From the NCBI GenBank assembly GCA_963771505.1, contig CAVYTO010000002.1, forward strand, positions 434,001 to 498,000: a stretch of DNA of 64,000 nt, written 5' to 3'. This DNA comes from JAJPHW01 sp963771505. Lineage in GTDB: Bacteria > Acidobacteriota > Terriglobia > Terriglobales > Acidobacteriaceae. Of the stretch, positions 18,146 through 26,266 are shown piece after piece; the first letter of the stretch is position 1; every line of letters begins with the position of its first letter. The translations under genes were made by a program, and so were the position numbers. The notes under the pieces are model-generated. The model was not told the origin of the DNA and did no database searches. It saw only the letters and a program-made list of their open reading frames with translations.

Positions 18146-18316
18146 GATTTGCCGGTGTTGGGTCATCAAGGTTTCCGCCGAAATTGTACCTGGCCGAGCC
18201 GGGTGGCTACCCTTCCAGGTTCTCCCACCAATAGAAATTGACCTGCAAAATTGAGCGCTCGCCGCGTTCCTTGTTTGAATGGGTCGGTTCCGAAATGACA
18301 CAACTTGTTAGCGGAA

Positions 18317-18452
18317 TGACAGATTGCGTCATCTGCGGCGGCTTAGCCACAGATGCCTTGGTTACGGATGGCACCGCATGTGCTAAGAACTCAAGCAGAT
18401 GCGGACTTGGCCCCGAAACTATGGTCACTACCAGCATTGGCGGCTAAAATGC
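18317..18452 (+). promoter_or_regulatory. Candidate sigma-54 promoter and upstream palindrome of pilin gene 1
   Basis: A -24/-12 element with invariant GG-N10-GC spacing: TTGGCGGCTAAAATGC, GG at 18439-18440 and GC at 18451-18452. A palindrome TGACAGATTGCGTCA lies at 18317-18331, 108 bp before the GG. The same arrangement precedes the other two pilin genes. TGTC/GACA half-sites are known for the pilin activator PilR in Pseudomonas; the assignment here is inferred. Confidence 0.5.
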
Positions 18453-18516
18453 GAACATACTGGCCAATCAGGTCGCTGAGACCAAAATCTTGATTACGGA
18501 GAAGAGGGAACGTCAC

Positions 18517-19005
18517 ATGCGGAAACAAAAGGGTTTTTCACTGATCGAACTTCTGATTGTGGTTGCGATTATTCTGATCATCGCCGCCATCGCCATTCCT
18601 AACCTGCTGCGCGCACGTATTGCAGCTAACGAGTCATCTGCCGCGGCTTCTACCCGCACCATCGGCACCGCGCAGGTGTCGTATGTCACATCGTATCCGG
18701 CACAGGGTTACGGCACGCTGGCCCAGTTGGGTGGCGCGAATCCTTGCACCCCGGCGATCGCCACTGCCTGCATCATTGATCCGGTTCTGGCCAGCGGTAC
18801 CAAGAGCGGCTACACTGTCGCGTCTGCTCCTTTGGGCGTACTTCCTTTCACCGATTTCGTCACCAACCTCACGCCGACCACTTTGAACACCACCGGTGTG
18901 AAGCAGTTCTGCGGAACGTCTGACAACGTCATTCGCTACGCCACGCCGTCAGCCGGCGCGGTTGCGACGGCGGCAGCTTGCCAGGCGCTCACCCCGCTCC
19001 AGTAG
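18517..19005 (+). CDS. pilA: Type IV prepilin / pseudopilin (copy 1)
   Basis: 162 residues. The class III signal KQKG|FSLIELLIVVAI is followed by a long hydrophobic helix (IILIIAAIAIPNLLRA). Glu5 of the mature protein is present. PilD-type peptidase would cut after the glycine and methylate Phe1. The globular part contains cysteine pairs and threonine/serine-rich strands. The ATG at 18517 is chosen because it gives the short basic leader expected; an upstream TTG frame adds nine residues. The DNA is nearly identical to the next pilin gene apart from the first codons and the last few. Its own promoter and terminator suggest monocistronic expression. Confidence 0.93.
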   Translation: MRKQKGFSLIELLIVVAIILIIAAIAIPNLLRARIAANESSAAASTRTIGTAQVSYVTSYPAQGYGTLAQLGGANPCTPAIATACIIDPVLASGTKSGYTVASAPLGVLPFTDFVTNLTPTTLNTTGVKQFCGTSDNVIRYATPSAGAVATAAACQALTPLQ

Positions 19006-19045
19006 TCACAATGTGGCCAAGTACCTCGGGGAGGGTACAAAGCCG

Positions 19046-19085
19046 GGAGCGCTGGATGGAAACATCCAGCGCTCCTTCGCTTTTT
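19046..19085 (+). terminator. Rho-independent terminator after pilin gene 1
   Basis: A 13-bp perfect stem, GGAGCGCTGGATG (19046-19058) with CATCCAGCGCTCC (19063-19075), four-base loop, followed shortly by a T run (19081-19085). Confidence 0.85.
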
Positions 19086-19141
19086 GTCCTGAATAGGATC
19101 CTCTGGTGATCAGACCTCATTAACAATTCACGTTCCTGACT

Positions 19142-19267
19142 TGACAGTTTTTGTCATTTTTCTCTGCTTCGCTCGATTGCTTAAGTTTCTGCCAGGAATT
19201 TAACTCATTGATTTTTTGAACTGTTCGACGACGTACCGAACGAGACCGAGCTAGGCAATCAAAGTGC
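19142..19267 (+). promoter_or_regulatory. Candidate sigma-54 promoter and upstream palindrome of pilin gene 2
   Basis: Palindrome TGACAGTTTTTGTCA at 19142-19156; 98 bp later TAGGCAATCAAAGTGCT with GG at 19254-19255 and GC at 19266-19267 (GG-N10-GC). The predicted transcription start is about 30 bases before the ATG at 19309. Confidence 0.5.
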
Positions 19268-19308
19268 TAGAACGGGTTCATAGTCCAAAACGGGAGAGAA
19301 CAAAGTAA

Positions 19309-19797
19309 ATGAAACGACAACGGGGCTTTTCACTCATCGAGTTGCTGATTGTGGTTGCGATTATTCTGATCATCGCCGCCATCGCCATTCCTAACCTGCT
19401 GCGCGCGCGTATCGCAGCGAACGAGTCTTCAGCCGCGGCTTCTACCCGTACCATTGGCACCGCGCAGGTGTCGTATGTCACATCGTATCCGGCGCAGGGT
19501 TACGGCACGCTGGCCCAGTTGGGTGGCGCGAATCCTTGTGTCCCGGCGATCGCCAATGCTTGCATCATTGATCCGGTTCTGGCCAGCGGTACCAAGAGCG
19601 GCTACACCGTGGCGTCTGCTCCTTTGGGCGTACTTCCTTTCACCGATTTCGTCACCAACCTCACGCCGACCACTTTGAACACCACCGGTGTGAAGCAGTT
19701 CTGCGGAACGTCTGACAACGTCATTCGCTACGCCACGCCGTCAGCCGGCCCGAAAGCGACTGCCGCGACCTGTCAAGCTCTCGCTCCGTTGCAGTAG
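19309..19797 (+). CDS. pilA: Type IV prepilin / pseudopilin (copy 2)
   Basis: 162 residues with leader MKRQRG|FSLIELLIVVAI. It is almost the same protein as copy 1. Differences are confined to the leader, a few central residues (PCVPAIANAC against PCTPAIATAC) and the C-terminus (PSAGPKATAATCQALAPLQ). Such near-identity beside different flanks points to recent duplication or gene conversion. A strong terminator follows. Likely a structural pilin or pseudopilin for the assembly system at 25.0-31.7 kb. Confidence 0.93.
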   Translation: MKRQRGFSLIELLIVVAIILIIAAIAIPNLLRARIAANESSAAASTRTIGTAQVSYVTSYPAQGYGTLAQLGGANPCVPAIANACIIDPVLASGTKSGYTVASAPLGVLPFTDFVTNLTPTTLNTTGVKQFCGTSDNVIRYATPSAGPKATAATCQALAPLQ

Positions 19798-19818
19798 CGT
19801 CACTGCGAAATATCTCCT

Positions 19819-19855
19819 AAGGCACTGGATCGAACGATCCGGTGCCTTTCGTCTT
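19819..19855 (+). terminator. Rho-independent terminator after pilin gene 2
   Basis: AAGGCACTGGATCG (19819-19832) pairs with CGATCCGGTGCCTT (from about 19835) with one G-T type mismatch, followed by TTCGTCTT. Confidence 0.75.
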
Positions 19856-19890
19856 GCGTAGATCGAGCATTCAAGTCTGAATTCCCAAAG

Positions 19891-20012
19891 TGACAACTTT
19901 TGTCGATCTCCCCAAACGGCGTCAACTTGTGCACAAGCGACATATCGTAACTGCCTCATTCCATTCAAAACTTCGGTTCCACCTCGATCCGGGCATGCGG
20001 CAGTTGGATTGC
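19891..20012 (+). promoter_or_regulatory. Candidate sigma-54 promoter and upstream palindrome of pilin gene 3
   Basis: Palindrome-like TGACAACTTTTGTCG at 19891-19905; 94 bp later GCGGCAGTTGGATTGCT with GG at 19999-20000 and GC at 20011-20012 (GG-N10-GC). The predicted transcription start (about 20024) is close to the gene start, leaving a very short leader; this is the weakest point of the assignment. Confidence 0.45.
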
Positions 20013-20033
20013 TTAACTTTACGTGAGGCGCAA

Positions 20034-20534
20034 ATGCCCATGAAACGATCTAAAGGATTTTCACTGATCGAATTGCTGATCGTCGTAGCGATCATTCTCA
20101 TCATCGCCGCGATCGCCATCCCTAACCTGCTGCGGGCCCGCATCGCTGCGAACGAGTCTTCCGCGGGCGCATCTGTGCGGTCGATTAATACAGCGGAAAT
20201 CGCTTACAACGCCGCTTTCCCGACCGTGGGTTATACGGTCCTTGCAAACCTCGGCGGCGCCGCACCCTGTACCCCAGCTCCGGCCACAGGCTGCATTCTG
20301 GACAATGTGCTCGCCAGCGGCAGCAAGAGTGGATATCAAGTAAACGCCTTCAGCTTCGGCGGCCCGCCTGCTACGAGTTTTGTCACCGGCGCTACGCCAA
20401 TTTCGTTCAACCAGACGGGCGTTCGGGACTTTTGTATCTCGACTGACGGCGTCCTGCACATCGATCCTGGTGCTGCGGGTGCGATGCCAGCGACCACAGT
20501 TGCCATCTGTCTGGCCTACGCGGTCGCCCCGTAG
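20034..20534 (+). CDS. pilA: Type IV prepilin / pseudopilin (copy 3, divergent)
   Basis: 166 residues. Leader MPMKRSKG|FSLIELLIVVAI and the N-terminal helix match the two preceding pilins, but the globular domain is different (TAEIAYNAAFPTVGYTVLAN and YQVNAFSFGGPPATSFVTG). GAGG at 20025-20028 suits the ATG at 20034; the ATG at 20040 would also give a good leader. It keeps Glu5 and paired cysteines. Probably an older duplicate that specialised. Confidence 0.92.
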   Translation: MPMKRSKGFSLIELLIVVAIILIIAAIAIPNLLRARIAANESSAGASVRSINTAEIAYNAAFPTVGYTVLANLGGAAPCTPAPATGCILDNVLASGSKSGYQVNAFSFGGPPATSFVTGATPISFNQTGVRDFCISTDGVLHIDPGAAGAMPATTVAICLAYAVAP

Positions 20535-20555
20535 CAACGTAGATTTAAAAATCGA

Positions 20556-20594
20556 GGCCCACGATCGGCTGGTTTAGCCGTCGTGGGCCCTTTA
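20556..20594 (+). terminator. Rho-independent terminator after pilin gene 3
   Basis: GGCCCACGATCGGCT (20556-20570), loop GGTTT, then AGCCGTCGTGGGCC (20576-20589) with one mismatch, followed by CTTTACTTT. Confidence 0.75.
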
Positions 20595-20692
20595 CTTTGG
20601 TAATTACCCGCCCCAGCCGCAATCTCCTAATTCGCGGCCTTTTGCTTATAATTTTCTTGGTAATTGATTAAGCGGAGAGTCCCTTCCGAACC

Positions 20693-21637
20693 ATGGCGGC
20701 AATCGAAATATTAGGGTTGGAAAAGACTTACAGCGTCGGCTTCTGGCGCAAGCGGCCGAAGCACGCTTTGCGTCCGCTGGTCCTTCAGGTGGAAGACGGC
20801 GAGGTATTCGGGTTCCTTGGCCCCAACGGCGCCGGCAAGACTACAACTTTGAAGCTCCTGATGGGACTTGTCTTTCCTACCGGCGGATCGGCGCGAATCT
20901 TAGGCATGGAACTAGACGATCCCAGAATGAAAGCGCAGATTGGCTTCTTACCCGAACAGCCATATTTCTACGACTATCTCACCGGGCGCGAGTTGCTCAC
21001 TTACTACGCCCAGATTTCCGGGGTTCCGGGAGGCGAACGAAAGCAGAGAGTAGAAGCAATGCTCGGAAAGGTCGGATTGTCAGATGCCGGGCATGTCCAG
21101 CTTCGCAAGTTTTCGAAAGGCATGCTGCAACGCATCGGTATCGCACAGGCAATTTTGCACGATCCGAAAGTAGTTTTCCTGGACGAACCCATGTCGGGTC
21201 TTGATCCGATGGGACGCCGCGAGGTTCGCGATCTCATGGTGCAACTTAAACAAGAAGGTAAAACGGTGTTTTTCTCGACGCACATTCTTTCGGACGCGGA
21301 AGCACTGTGCGATCGGGTGGCCGTCCTGCATCAAGGGGAGTTGCGCGGAGTTGGAGCGGTGGCCGACCTGACCGCCAGCGTCAAAGGCCGTGTCGAGATA
21401 GTGTGGCGCGGTGCCGGCATGCCCGCGTCGGTCCAGGCTCTAGGGGCTGAGTCACACCAGGTCGGTGAAACCGTGCGAGCGACTGTTCCGGAGCAAAATC
21501 AAGACGCTGTGCTCGCGGCGTTGCAGCGCGAGCGGTTGCAGCTAATCTCCGTAACCCCGCTGCGCAGTTCGCTCGAAGAATATTACATGCAGAAATTGGG
21601 TGCGAGTTCACAGTCTGCGGCGGGAGGCAAAGCGTGA
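20693..21637 (+). CDS. ABC transporter ATP-binding protein
   Basis: 314 residues. Walker A GPNGAGKT (about 43-50), signature-like LRKFSKGMLQRIG, Walker B VVFLDEPMSGLD and switch histidine in FFSTHILSDAE are present. The C-terminal 80 residues are the usual regulatory tail of ABC-2-type exporters (CcmA/NatA class). It drives transport by the membrane protein encoded next, with which it overlaps by four bases. A TATAAT-like element lies at 20647-20652. The substrate is unknown. Confidence 0.93.
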   Translation: MAAIEILGLEKTYSVGFWRKRPKHALRPLVLQVEDGEVFGFLGPNGAGKTTTLKLLMGLVFPTGGSARILGMELDDPRMKAQIGFLPEQPYFYDYLTGRELLTYYAQISGVPGGERKQRVEAMLGKVGLSDAGHVQLRKFSKGMLQRIGIAQAILHDPKVVFLDEPMSGLDPMGRREVRDLMVQLKQEGKTVFFSTHILSDAEALCDRVAVLHQGELRGVGAVADLTASVKGRVEIVWRGAGMPASVQALGAESHQVGETVRATVPEQNQDAVLAALQRERLQLISVTPLRSSLEEYYMQKLGASSQSAAGGKA

Positions 21638-22410
21638 ATTCGCGAATGTTCTACATAGCGGCGAACACGTTTCGCGAAGCCGTACGCGACCGCGTTCTCT
21701 ACAATCTCATCGCGTTTGCGATCTTAATGTCAGGAGCGGCGGTCTTCGTCGGACAAGTCTCTTTCGGGATTGAGAAGCTGGTCGTCATCAATCTCGGATT
21801 GACGGCAGTCTCGCTCTTCGGCATTGTCATCGCAATTTTTATCGGGATTGGATTAGTTTCCAAGGAAATTGAAAAGCGCACGCTATATACAGTTTTGTCG
21901 CGCCCGGTGCAGCGCTGGGAATTCATTGTAGGCAAGTTCTTCGGACTCACCGCGACGCTGGTGGTAAACACATTTTTCATGGCCATCGGAGTGTTTGCAG
22001 CGCTGCTTTATGTGTCGCATCACTTTCAGAGTGGTGATGCGTCGATCCTTGTTGCGCTGTACTTCATCGTTCTGCAATTCATGATCGTCACCGCGCTGGC
22101 CTTGTTCTTTTCGTCATTTGCTTCCCCTTTGATGGCCGCAGTCTTTGCTTTCGCGCTATTTGTAATCGGTACGTTTTCTGAAGATCTTCGTGGATTCGCC
22201 GGCCTGACGCACGGCGCGCAACGATACCTGGCGATCGGGGCTGCTTATGTGGTGCCGAATTTTTCTGCCCTGAACGTCATCGGCTCGGTCGCGCATCAAC
22301 AACCAGTGGCCGGATCGCTGGTGCTATACAACACTCTTTACGCGATCGTTTACACCGCCATGGCAATGAGCGGAGCGGTGCTGATCTTTCAGCACCGGAA
22401 CCTGAAATGA
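21634..22410 (+). CDS. ABC-2-type permease
   Basis: 258 residues with six hydrophobic helices, including YNLIAFAILMSGAAVFVG, LGLTAVSLFGIVIAIFIG and FMIVTALALFFSSFASPL. The segment IEKRTLYTVLSRPVQRWEFI is typical of NosY/ABC-2 permeases. It begins GTG inside the TGA of the ATPase gene and ends in an ATGA overlap with the next gene, so the three genes form one operon. Expected to be the channel of a two-component exporter. Confidence 0.9.
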   Translation: MNSRMFYIAANTFREAVRDRVLYNLIAFAILMSGAAVFVGQVSFGIEKLVVINLGLTAVSLFGIVIAIFIGIGLVSKEIEKRTLYTVLSRPVQRWEFIVGKFFGLTATLVVNTFFMAIGVFAALLYVSHHFQSGDASILVALYFIVLQFMIVTALALFFSSFASPLMAAVFAFALFVIGTFSEDLRGFAGLTHGAQRYLAIGAAYVVPNFSALNVIGSVAHQQPVAGSLVLYNTLYAIVYTAMAMSGAVLIFQHRNLK

Positions 22411-23324
22411 TGACCCGCGCGCGTCAAGTCAGTGCCGCTGCGACTTTTTCCCTGATCGTGTGCCTGAGCATTTCGATCTTTCTTCTTCAACGCGTCGACG
22501 AAGCGCGTCCGCAGGCAACTCTCGAAGAAGTTCTATATTTACCGTCGCCTCAGATCGTGAAACGCCTCAGCCTGGGTTATGAAGGACTATTGGCTGATGT
22601 CTATTGGACGCGAGCCGTTCAATACTTCGGTAACCATCATGCCGCCGGCGCCGAGCACTACGATTTGCTGGCCCCGCTGCTCGACATTGCGACCAAGCTC
22701 GATCCGCACCTGGTAGTGGCTTACGATTTCGGGGCAAACTTCCTTGCGCCAGATCCACCGAACGGCGCTGGCGACCCTCGGGCCGCGATTAAGCTGACCG
22801 AATACGGAATTCAGAACAATCCCAATGAATGGCACCTTTACTACAATCTGGGATTTATCTATTACCTCGATCTCAAGGACTACGGTCCGGCGGCAGACGC
22901 GTTTGCCAAGGGAGCGCTAATACCGGGAGCACATCCCTTCTTGAGAGTTTTGGCAGCGCAGATGGCCGAGCATGCCGGCGAAACCCAGACAGCTCGCACG
23001 CTCTGGGCGACGGCCTACGAAACTTCGCGCGACAAAGATATTCGCGCCAATGCAGCCGCGCATCTGCGGGCGTTGCAAATCGACGATGACGTCACCAAAA
23101 TCGAGGCGATGGCGGACGAGTACTACAAAGTTAACAAGCGCTACCCTGCGAGTTTCGCCGACCTTCGAATCGAAACTCCGCTGGACCCCTTGGGCGAACC
23201 CTACCGCCTCACCGCCGATGGACTGGTGGTAGTCCGGCATCCCGACAACTTCCCTTTTCTCACCAAGGGTGCGCCTGCGGGCTACGTGCCCCCGCGCGCC
23301 CCGAAATTCCTGCCTGCCGATTAA
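22407..23324 (+). CDS. Membrane-anchored TPR-like protein of the ABC operon
   Basis: 305 residues. One N-terminal membrane helix (AAATFSLIVCLSISIFLL) is followed by a helical-repeat region with TPR features (NPNEWHLYYNLGFIYYLDLK and YGPAADAFAKGALIPG). The C-terminal 80 residues (YYKVNKRYPASFADLRI, PLDPLGEPYRLTADG) resemble the tails of GspG-like or secretion-associated proteins. It overlaps the permease gene by four bases. I do not recognise a named family; the operon suggests an accessory role in the exporter. Confidence 0.78.
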   Translation: MMTRARQVSAAATFSLIVCLSISIFLLQRVDEARPQATLEEVLYLPSPQIVKRLSLGYEGLLADVYWTRAVQYFGNHHAAGAEHYDLLAPLLDIATKLDPHLVVAYDFGANFLAPDPPNGAGDPRAAIKLTEYGIQNNPNEWHLYYNLGFIYYLDLKDYGPAADAFAKGALIPGAHPFLRVLAAQMAEHAGETQTARTLWATAYETSRDKDIRANAAAHLRALQIDDDVTKIEAMADEYYKVNKRYPASFADLRIETPLDPLGEPYRLTADGLVVVRHPDNFPFLTKGAPAGYVPPRAPKFLPAD

Positions 23325-23336
23325 ACCTAAAAGCTC

Positions 23337-23390
23337 TGTCATGCTGAGCGGTCACCGGCCTGCGCCCGATCGTCCTCGCTCAGAACGATA
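23337..23390. repeat. Dispersed intergenic repeat (copy 3)
   Basis: Starts TGTCATGCTGAGCGG and ends TCCTCGCTCAGAACGA; ends are partly complementary (GAGCG and CGCTC). Related in its first bases to the repeats at 5462 (minus strand) and 17770. Confidence 0.4.
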
Positions 23391-23446
23391 ATGAGTGCAG
23401 GTCGTTCAGCGGTGAGGAATTTGCTTCCCCATGTTCTACTATCCCC

Positions 23447-24187
23447 TTGAACACTCCCCCATCGCTAGCAGCCACGATTCTTCATTGGTGGTCTGAAGAA
23501 TCGGTGCGCAACGGACAGGTTCGAACTCTGCGAACTTTTCTGTCGAACGTCGCTGAATTTCTGCGGGATTCGACTCCCGCACGGCGTCGCCAGCGCTATG
23601 GCGATTTCGATTTCGATTGGGATCATCACGTGGACACAACCGGCGCAACCGTCAGCAATCGCGACCGTTTTCTCGGAATTTTCCTTTCTCCGTATCAACC
23701 AACCGAACCCGGTCTCTTCCACGAATTGATCGGCGCAGCCGCGAAGTTTGCGGGCGATCTGAAGAGCTTCGCATTTATCGATGTCGGATCGGGCAAAGGC
23801 CGTGCATTGCTGATGGCGGCGGATTATCCCTTTCGGCGCATTATCGGGGTGGAAATCCTGCCCGAACTGCACCGCATCGCTGAAGCCAATATTGGGCGGT
23901 ATGAATCCGAAAACAAGAAGTGTTTCGCACTGGAATCGGTGTGTCAGGATGCGGCAGACTTCCAGTTTCCAGACGGCCCGCTGCTGATTTATCTGTTCAA
24001 TCCGCTGCCGCTCGCAGCGTTAACGCGATTGCTGGCTAATCTGGGAAAGAGCGTGGCCGCCGGTTCTCGGCGTGTCGTGCTGCTGTATCACAATCCGCTA
24101 CTGGAAAGGGCGCTGGCAGAGGCAGCGTTCCTGACAAAGCGCGCAGGGTCGTATCAGTATGCGGTGTACGCAACCGACGCGATATGA
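23447..24187 (+). CDS. SAM-dependent methyltransferase
   Basis: 246 residues. The SAM-binding motif is FIDVGSGKGRALLMA (D112, G114, G116), followed by an acidic residue after the second strand (GVEILPELHRIA). Class I Rossmann methyltransferase fold. The N-terminal 100 residues (YGDFDFDWDHHVDTTGATVS) form a cap region. The only in-frame start near the family start is TTG at 23447. The substrate is unknown; the gene lies alone between the exporter operon and lolA. Confidence 0.82.
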   Translation: MNTPPSLAATILHWWSEESVRNGQVRTLRTFLSNVAEFLRDSTPARRRQRYGDFDFDWDHHVDTTGATVSNRDRFLGIFLSPYQPTEPGLFHELIGAAAKFAGDLKSFAFIDVGSGKGRALLMAADYPFRRIIGVEILPELHRIAEANIGRYESENKKCFALESVCQDAADFQFPDGPLLIYLFNPLPLAALTRLLANLGKSVAAGSRRVVLLYHNPLLERALAEAAFLTKRAGSYQYAVYATDAI

Positions 24188-24257
24188 CAGCAAATTAAGC
24201 ACGATCCTTAAAAACTTGGTGGCCGTTCCCTGATTCGTTTTCCCGTAAGCTGTAAAT

Positions 24258-24923
24258 GTGAAAAGCTACCTACCCACTCTTTTACTGGCAATTCTGACCT
24301 CAGCCAGCACCCTTGCCCACGCCGCCGACGCCCCCAACGCCGTCGCCATCGCTCGCGAGGTTGACCGCCACTATAACCATCTATCCACGCTCCAGACCCA
24401 ATTTTCCGAGACCTATCGCGGGAACGGTGTGGCGCGGGAAGAGTCCGGAACGCTGTGGTTAAAAAAACCTGGCAAGATGCGCTGGGAATATCGTTCTCCC
24501 CGAGAGAAGCTCTTCCTGGGAGATGGCAAGGACGCATGGTTTTACGTCCCTGGCGATCGGCAGGTGCGCAGGACGCCCATGCGAAAACTGGACGACCTGC
24601 GCTCCCCGCTCAGCCTACTATTAGGCAAGACCAAGCTGGAGAACGAGTTGCGAGGATTATCTCTAGCGAAAGATGCGCCGGCAAATCCGGTAGATGCGGT
24701 CTTGCAGGGAGTGCCGAAGGGGATGGAGAGTCAAGTAACGCGGGTGACACTGGAAGTCACGCCCGGGCATCAGATCGCAGGTATCTCGATAGCCGAGGTA
24801 GACGGTTCAGTGACGGAATATCGATTCAGCGAACAGCAGGAAAACGTGCCGGTACCGGAAGAAAAGTTCCAGTTCGTGCTACAGCCCGGCGTCGAAGTGA
24901 TCGACGGAAATTTTGGGCCCTAG
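24258..24923 (+). CDS. lolA: Outer-membrane lipoprotein carrier protein LolA
   Basis: 221 residues with a signal peptide (YLPTLLLAILTSASTLAHA). The LolA fold is indicated by HLSTLQTQFSETYRG, GTLWLKKPGKMRWEYRSP, LFLGDGKDAWFYVPGDRQV and the pair LSLLLGKTKL. Role: carries lipoproteins across the periplasm to the outer membrane, so the organism is didermic. The start is GTG at 24258. It precedes the pilus/secretion operon by about 100 bp. Confidence 0.9.
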   Translation: MKSYLPTLLLAILTSASTLAHAADAPNAVAIAREVDRHYNHLSTLQTQFSETYRGNGVAREESGTLWLKKPGKMRWEYRSPREKLFLGDGKDAWFYVPGDRQVRRTPMRKLDDLRSPLSLLLGKTKLENELRGLSLAKDAPANPVDAVLQGVPKGMESQVTRVTLEVTPGHQIAGISIAEVDGSVTEYRFSEQQENVPVPEEKFQFVLQPGVEVIDGNFGP

Positions 24924-25029
24924 ATGTCGAATTTTTCGTTACCGCAGTCACCAAAGTGCAGCCTGGTAAAATCCCGCAGTTATTTTGGAATGTTAGACTT
25001 AAAGAGCACCAGCGTTCACTGGATCGGGC

Positions 25030-26238
25030 ATGGCAGAATTTCTCGTCAAAGTAGCGGATGACCGCGGACACCTGCTTCAGCAGGTGGAAAATGGCTATTC
25101 CGAGTCGGAAGTGCGCGACCGGTTTGTCCAGCAAGGCTTTCTGGTTTATTGGGTCAAGCCGCGCGGAGTTCTGAGCGGCGGCGGGATCAGCCTGCGCAAG
25201 CGCGGCAAGGTCAAGCAAAGCTCATTTGTGATCTTCAACCAGCAATTTCTGACGCTCATAAAGGCCGGTTTGCCCGTGCTCGGCTCGCTCGATCTACTGA
25301 TTAAGCGGCAAAAGGATCCGACGCTGCGTTCGTTACTGCTAAATGTCCGAGACCGAGTCAAGGGCGGAGAGTTGCTGTCCGACGCATTCGCCGCCCAGGG
25401 CGTGTTTCCCAAGATTTACACGACCACTCTTCTGGCAGGCGAGAAGAGCGGCAACATGGAAGAAGTCCTGGGCCGCTACATCGGATTTCAACGTCTGGCG
25501 CTGACCTTCAAAAAGAAGCTCGCGGTGTCATTAGTTTATCCAGCGCTGCTGGTGACGGTTGTGTTCTTCATGATGATTTTTCTGGTCACCTACGTAGTGC
25601 CGCAGTTCGCCAAGCTCTACGAAGATATGAACGCGCAGTTGCCGGCGATCACGTCATTCATGCTCGAAGTCGGCAAACATTCGCAGCAATACTTGCCCTT
25701 GATCGCGTTGGCGATAGTGGGCATGATCGTTTTGTTCATTCAGTGGAAGAAGACCGACCGCGGCGCGGCGCAACTGGATCGCGCGATCCTCGGGTTACCC
25801 ATGCTGGGTGACATCTGGTTGAAGTACCAGGTGGCGAGTTTTTCGCGAATGCTCTCAACCCTGCTCACTGGCGGCTTGCCACTGGTTCCGTCGCTTGAGA
25901 CTGCCGGTGCATCGATGAGCAGCCGCAGCATGTTGAACGGCGTTGCCAACTCGGCGGTCCGGGTCAAAGAAGGCCAGTCACTGGCGCAGAGCCTGGAAGC
26001 GCAGAAAATGTTCCCCGATTTATCGGTTGAAATGATCGAGGTCGGTGAATCGACCGGCGCGTTGCCCGCCATGTTGAACTCGGTGGCGGAATTTTACGAA
26101 GAAGACGTGCAAACGGCTCTAGGCGCGGCCATGGCGTTGATTGAACCCCTGATCCTGGTGTTCATGGCGGTGGTGGTCGGCGGCATCCTGATTTCGCTTT
26201 ATCTGCCGATCTTCACTTTAGGGTCGACAATTCATTAG
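25030..26238 (+). CDS. pilC: Type IV pilus / type II secretion inner-membrane platform protein (PilC/GspF)
   Basis: 402 residues, the normal length. Two T2SSF domains are visible: FVIFNQQFLTLIKAGLPVLG and VASFSRMLSTLLTGGLPLVP, each followed by the conserved helical part. Membrane helices include LLVTVVFFMMIFLVTYVVP, LIALAIVGMIVLFIQW and the C-terminal ALIEPLILVFMAVVVGGILI. The short N-terminal region is a GspF-N-like domain. It is the platform protein around which the ATPase encoded next turns. Confidence 0.95.
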   Translation: MAEFLVKVADDRGHLLQQVENGYSESEVRDRFVQQGFLVYWVKPRGVLSGGGISLRKRGKVKQSSFVIFNQQFLTLIKAGLPVLGSLDLLIKRQKDPTLRSLLLNVRDRVKGGELLSDAFAAQGVFPKIYTTTLLAGEKSGNMEEVLGRYIGFQRLALTFKKKLAVSLVYPALLVTVVFFMMIFLVTYVVPQFAKLYEDMNAQLPAITSFMLEVGKHSQQYLPLIALAIVGMIVLFIQWKKTDRGAAQLDRAILGLPMLGDIWLKYQVASFSRMLSTLLTGGLPLVPSLETAGASMSSRSMLNGVANSAVRVKEGQSLAQSLEAQKMFPDLSVEMIEVGESTGALPAMLNSVAEFYEEDVQTALGAAMALIEPLILVFMAVVVGGILISLYLPIFTLGSTIH

Positions 26239-26266
26239 CTCAAGTGACGCGGCAGTCAGATTTGGA

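Noticed and set aside
17966..18301. A 111-codon minus-strand frame in the gap before pilin gene 1
   Set aside because: No ribosome site, no domain, composition like antisense, and it overlaps other equally weak frames.
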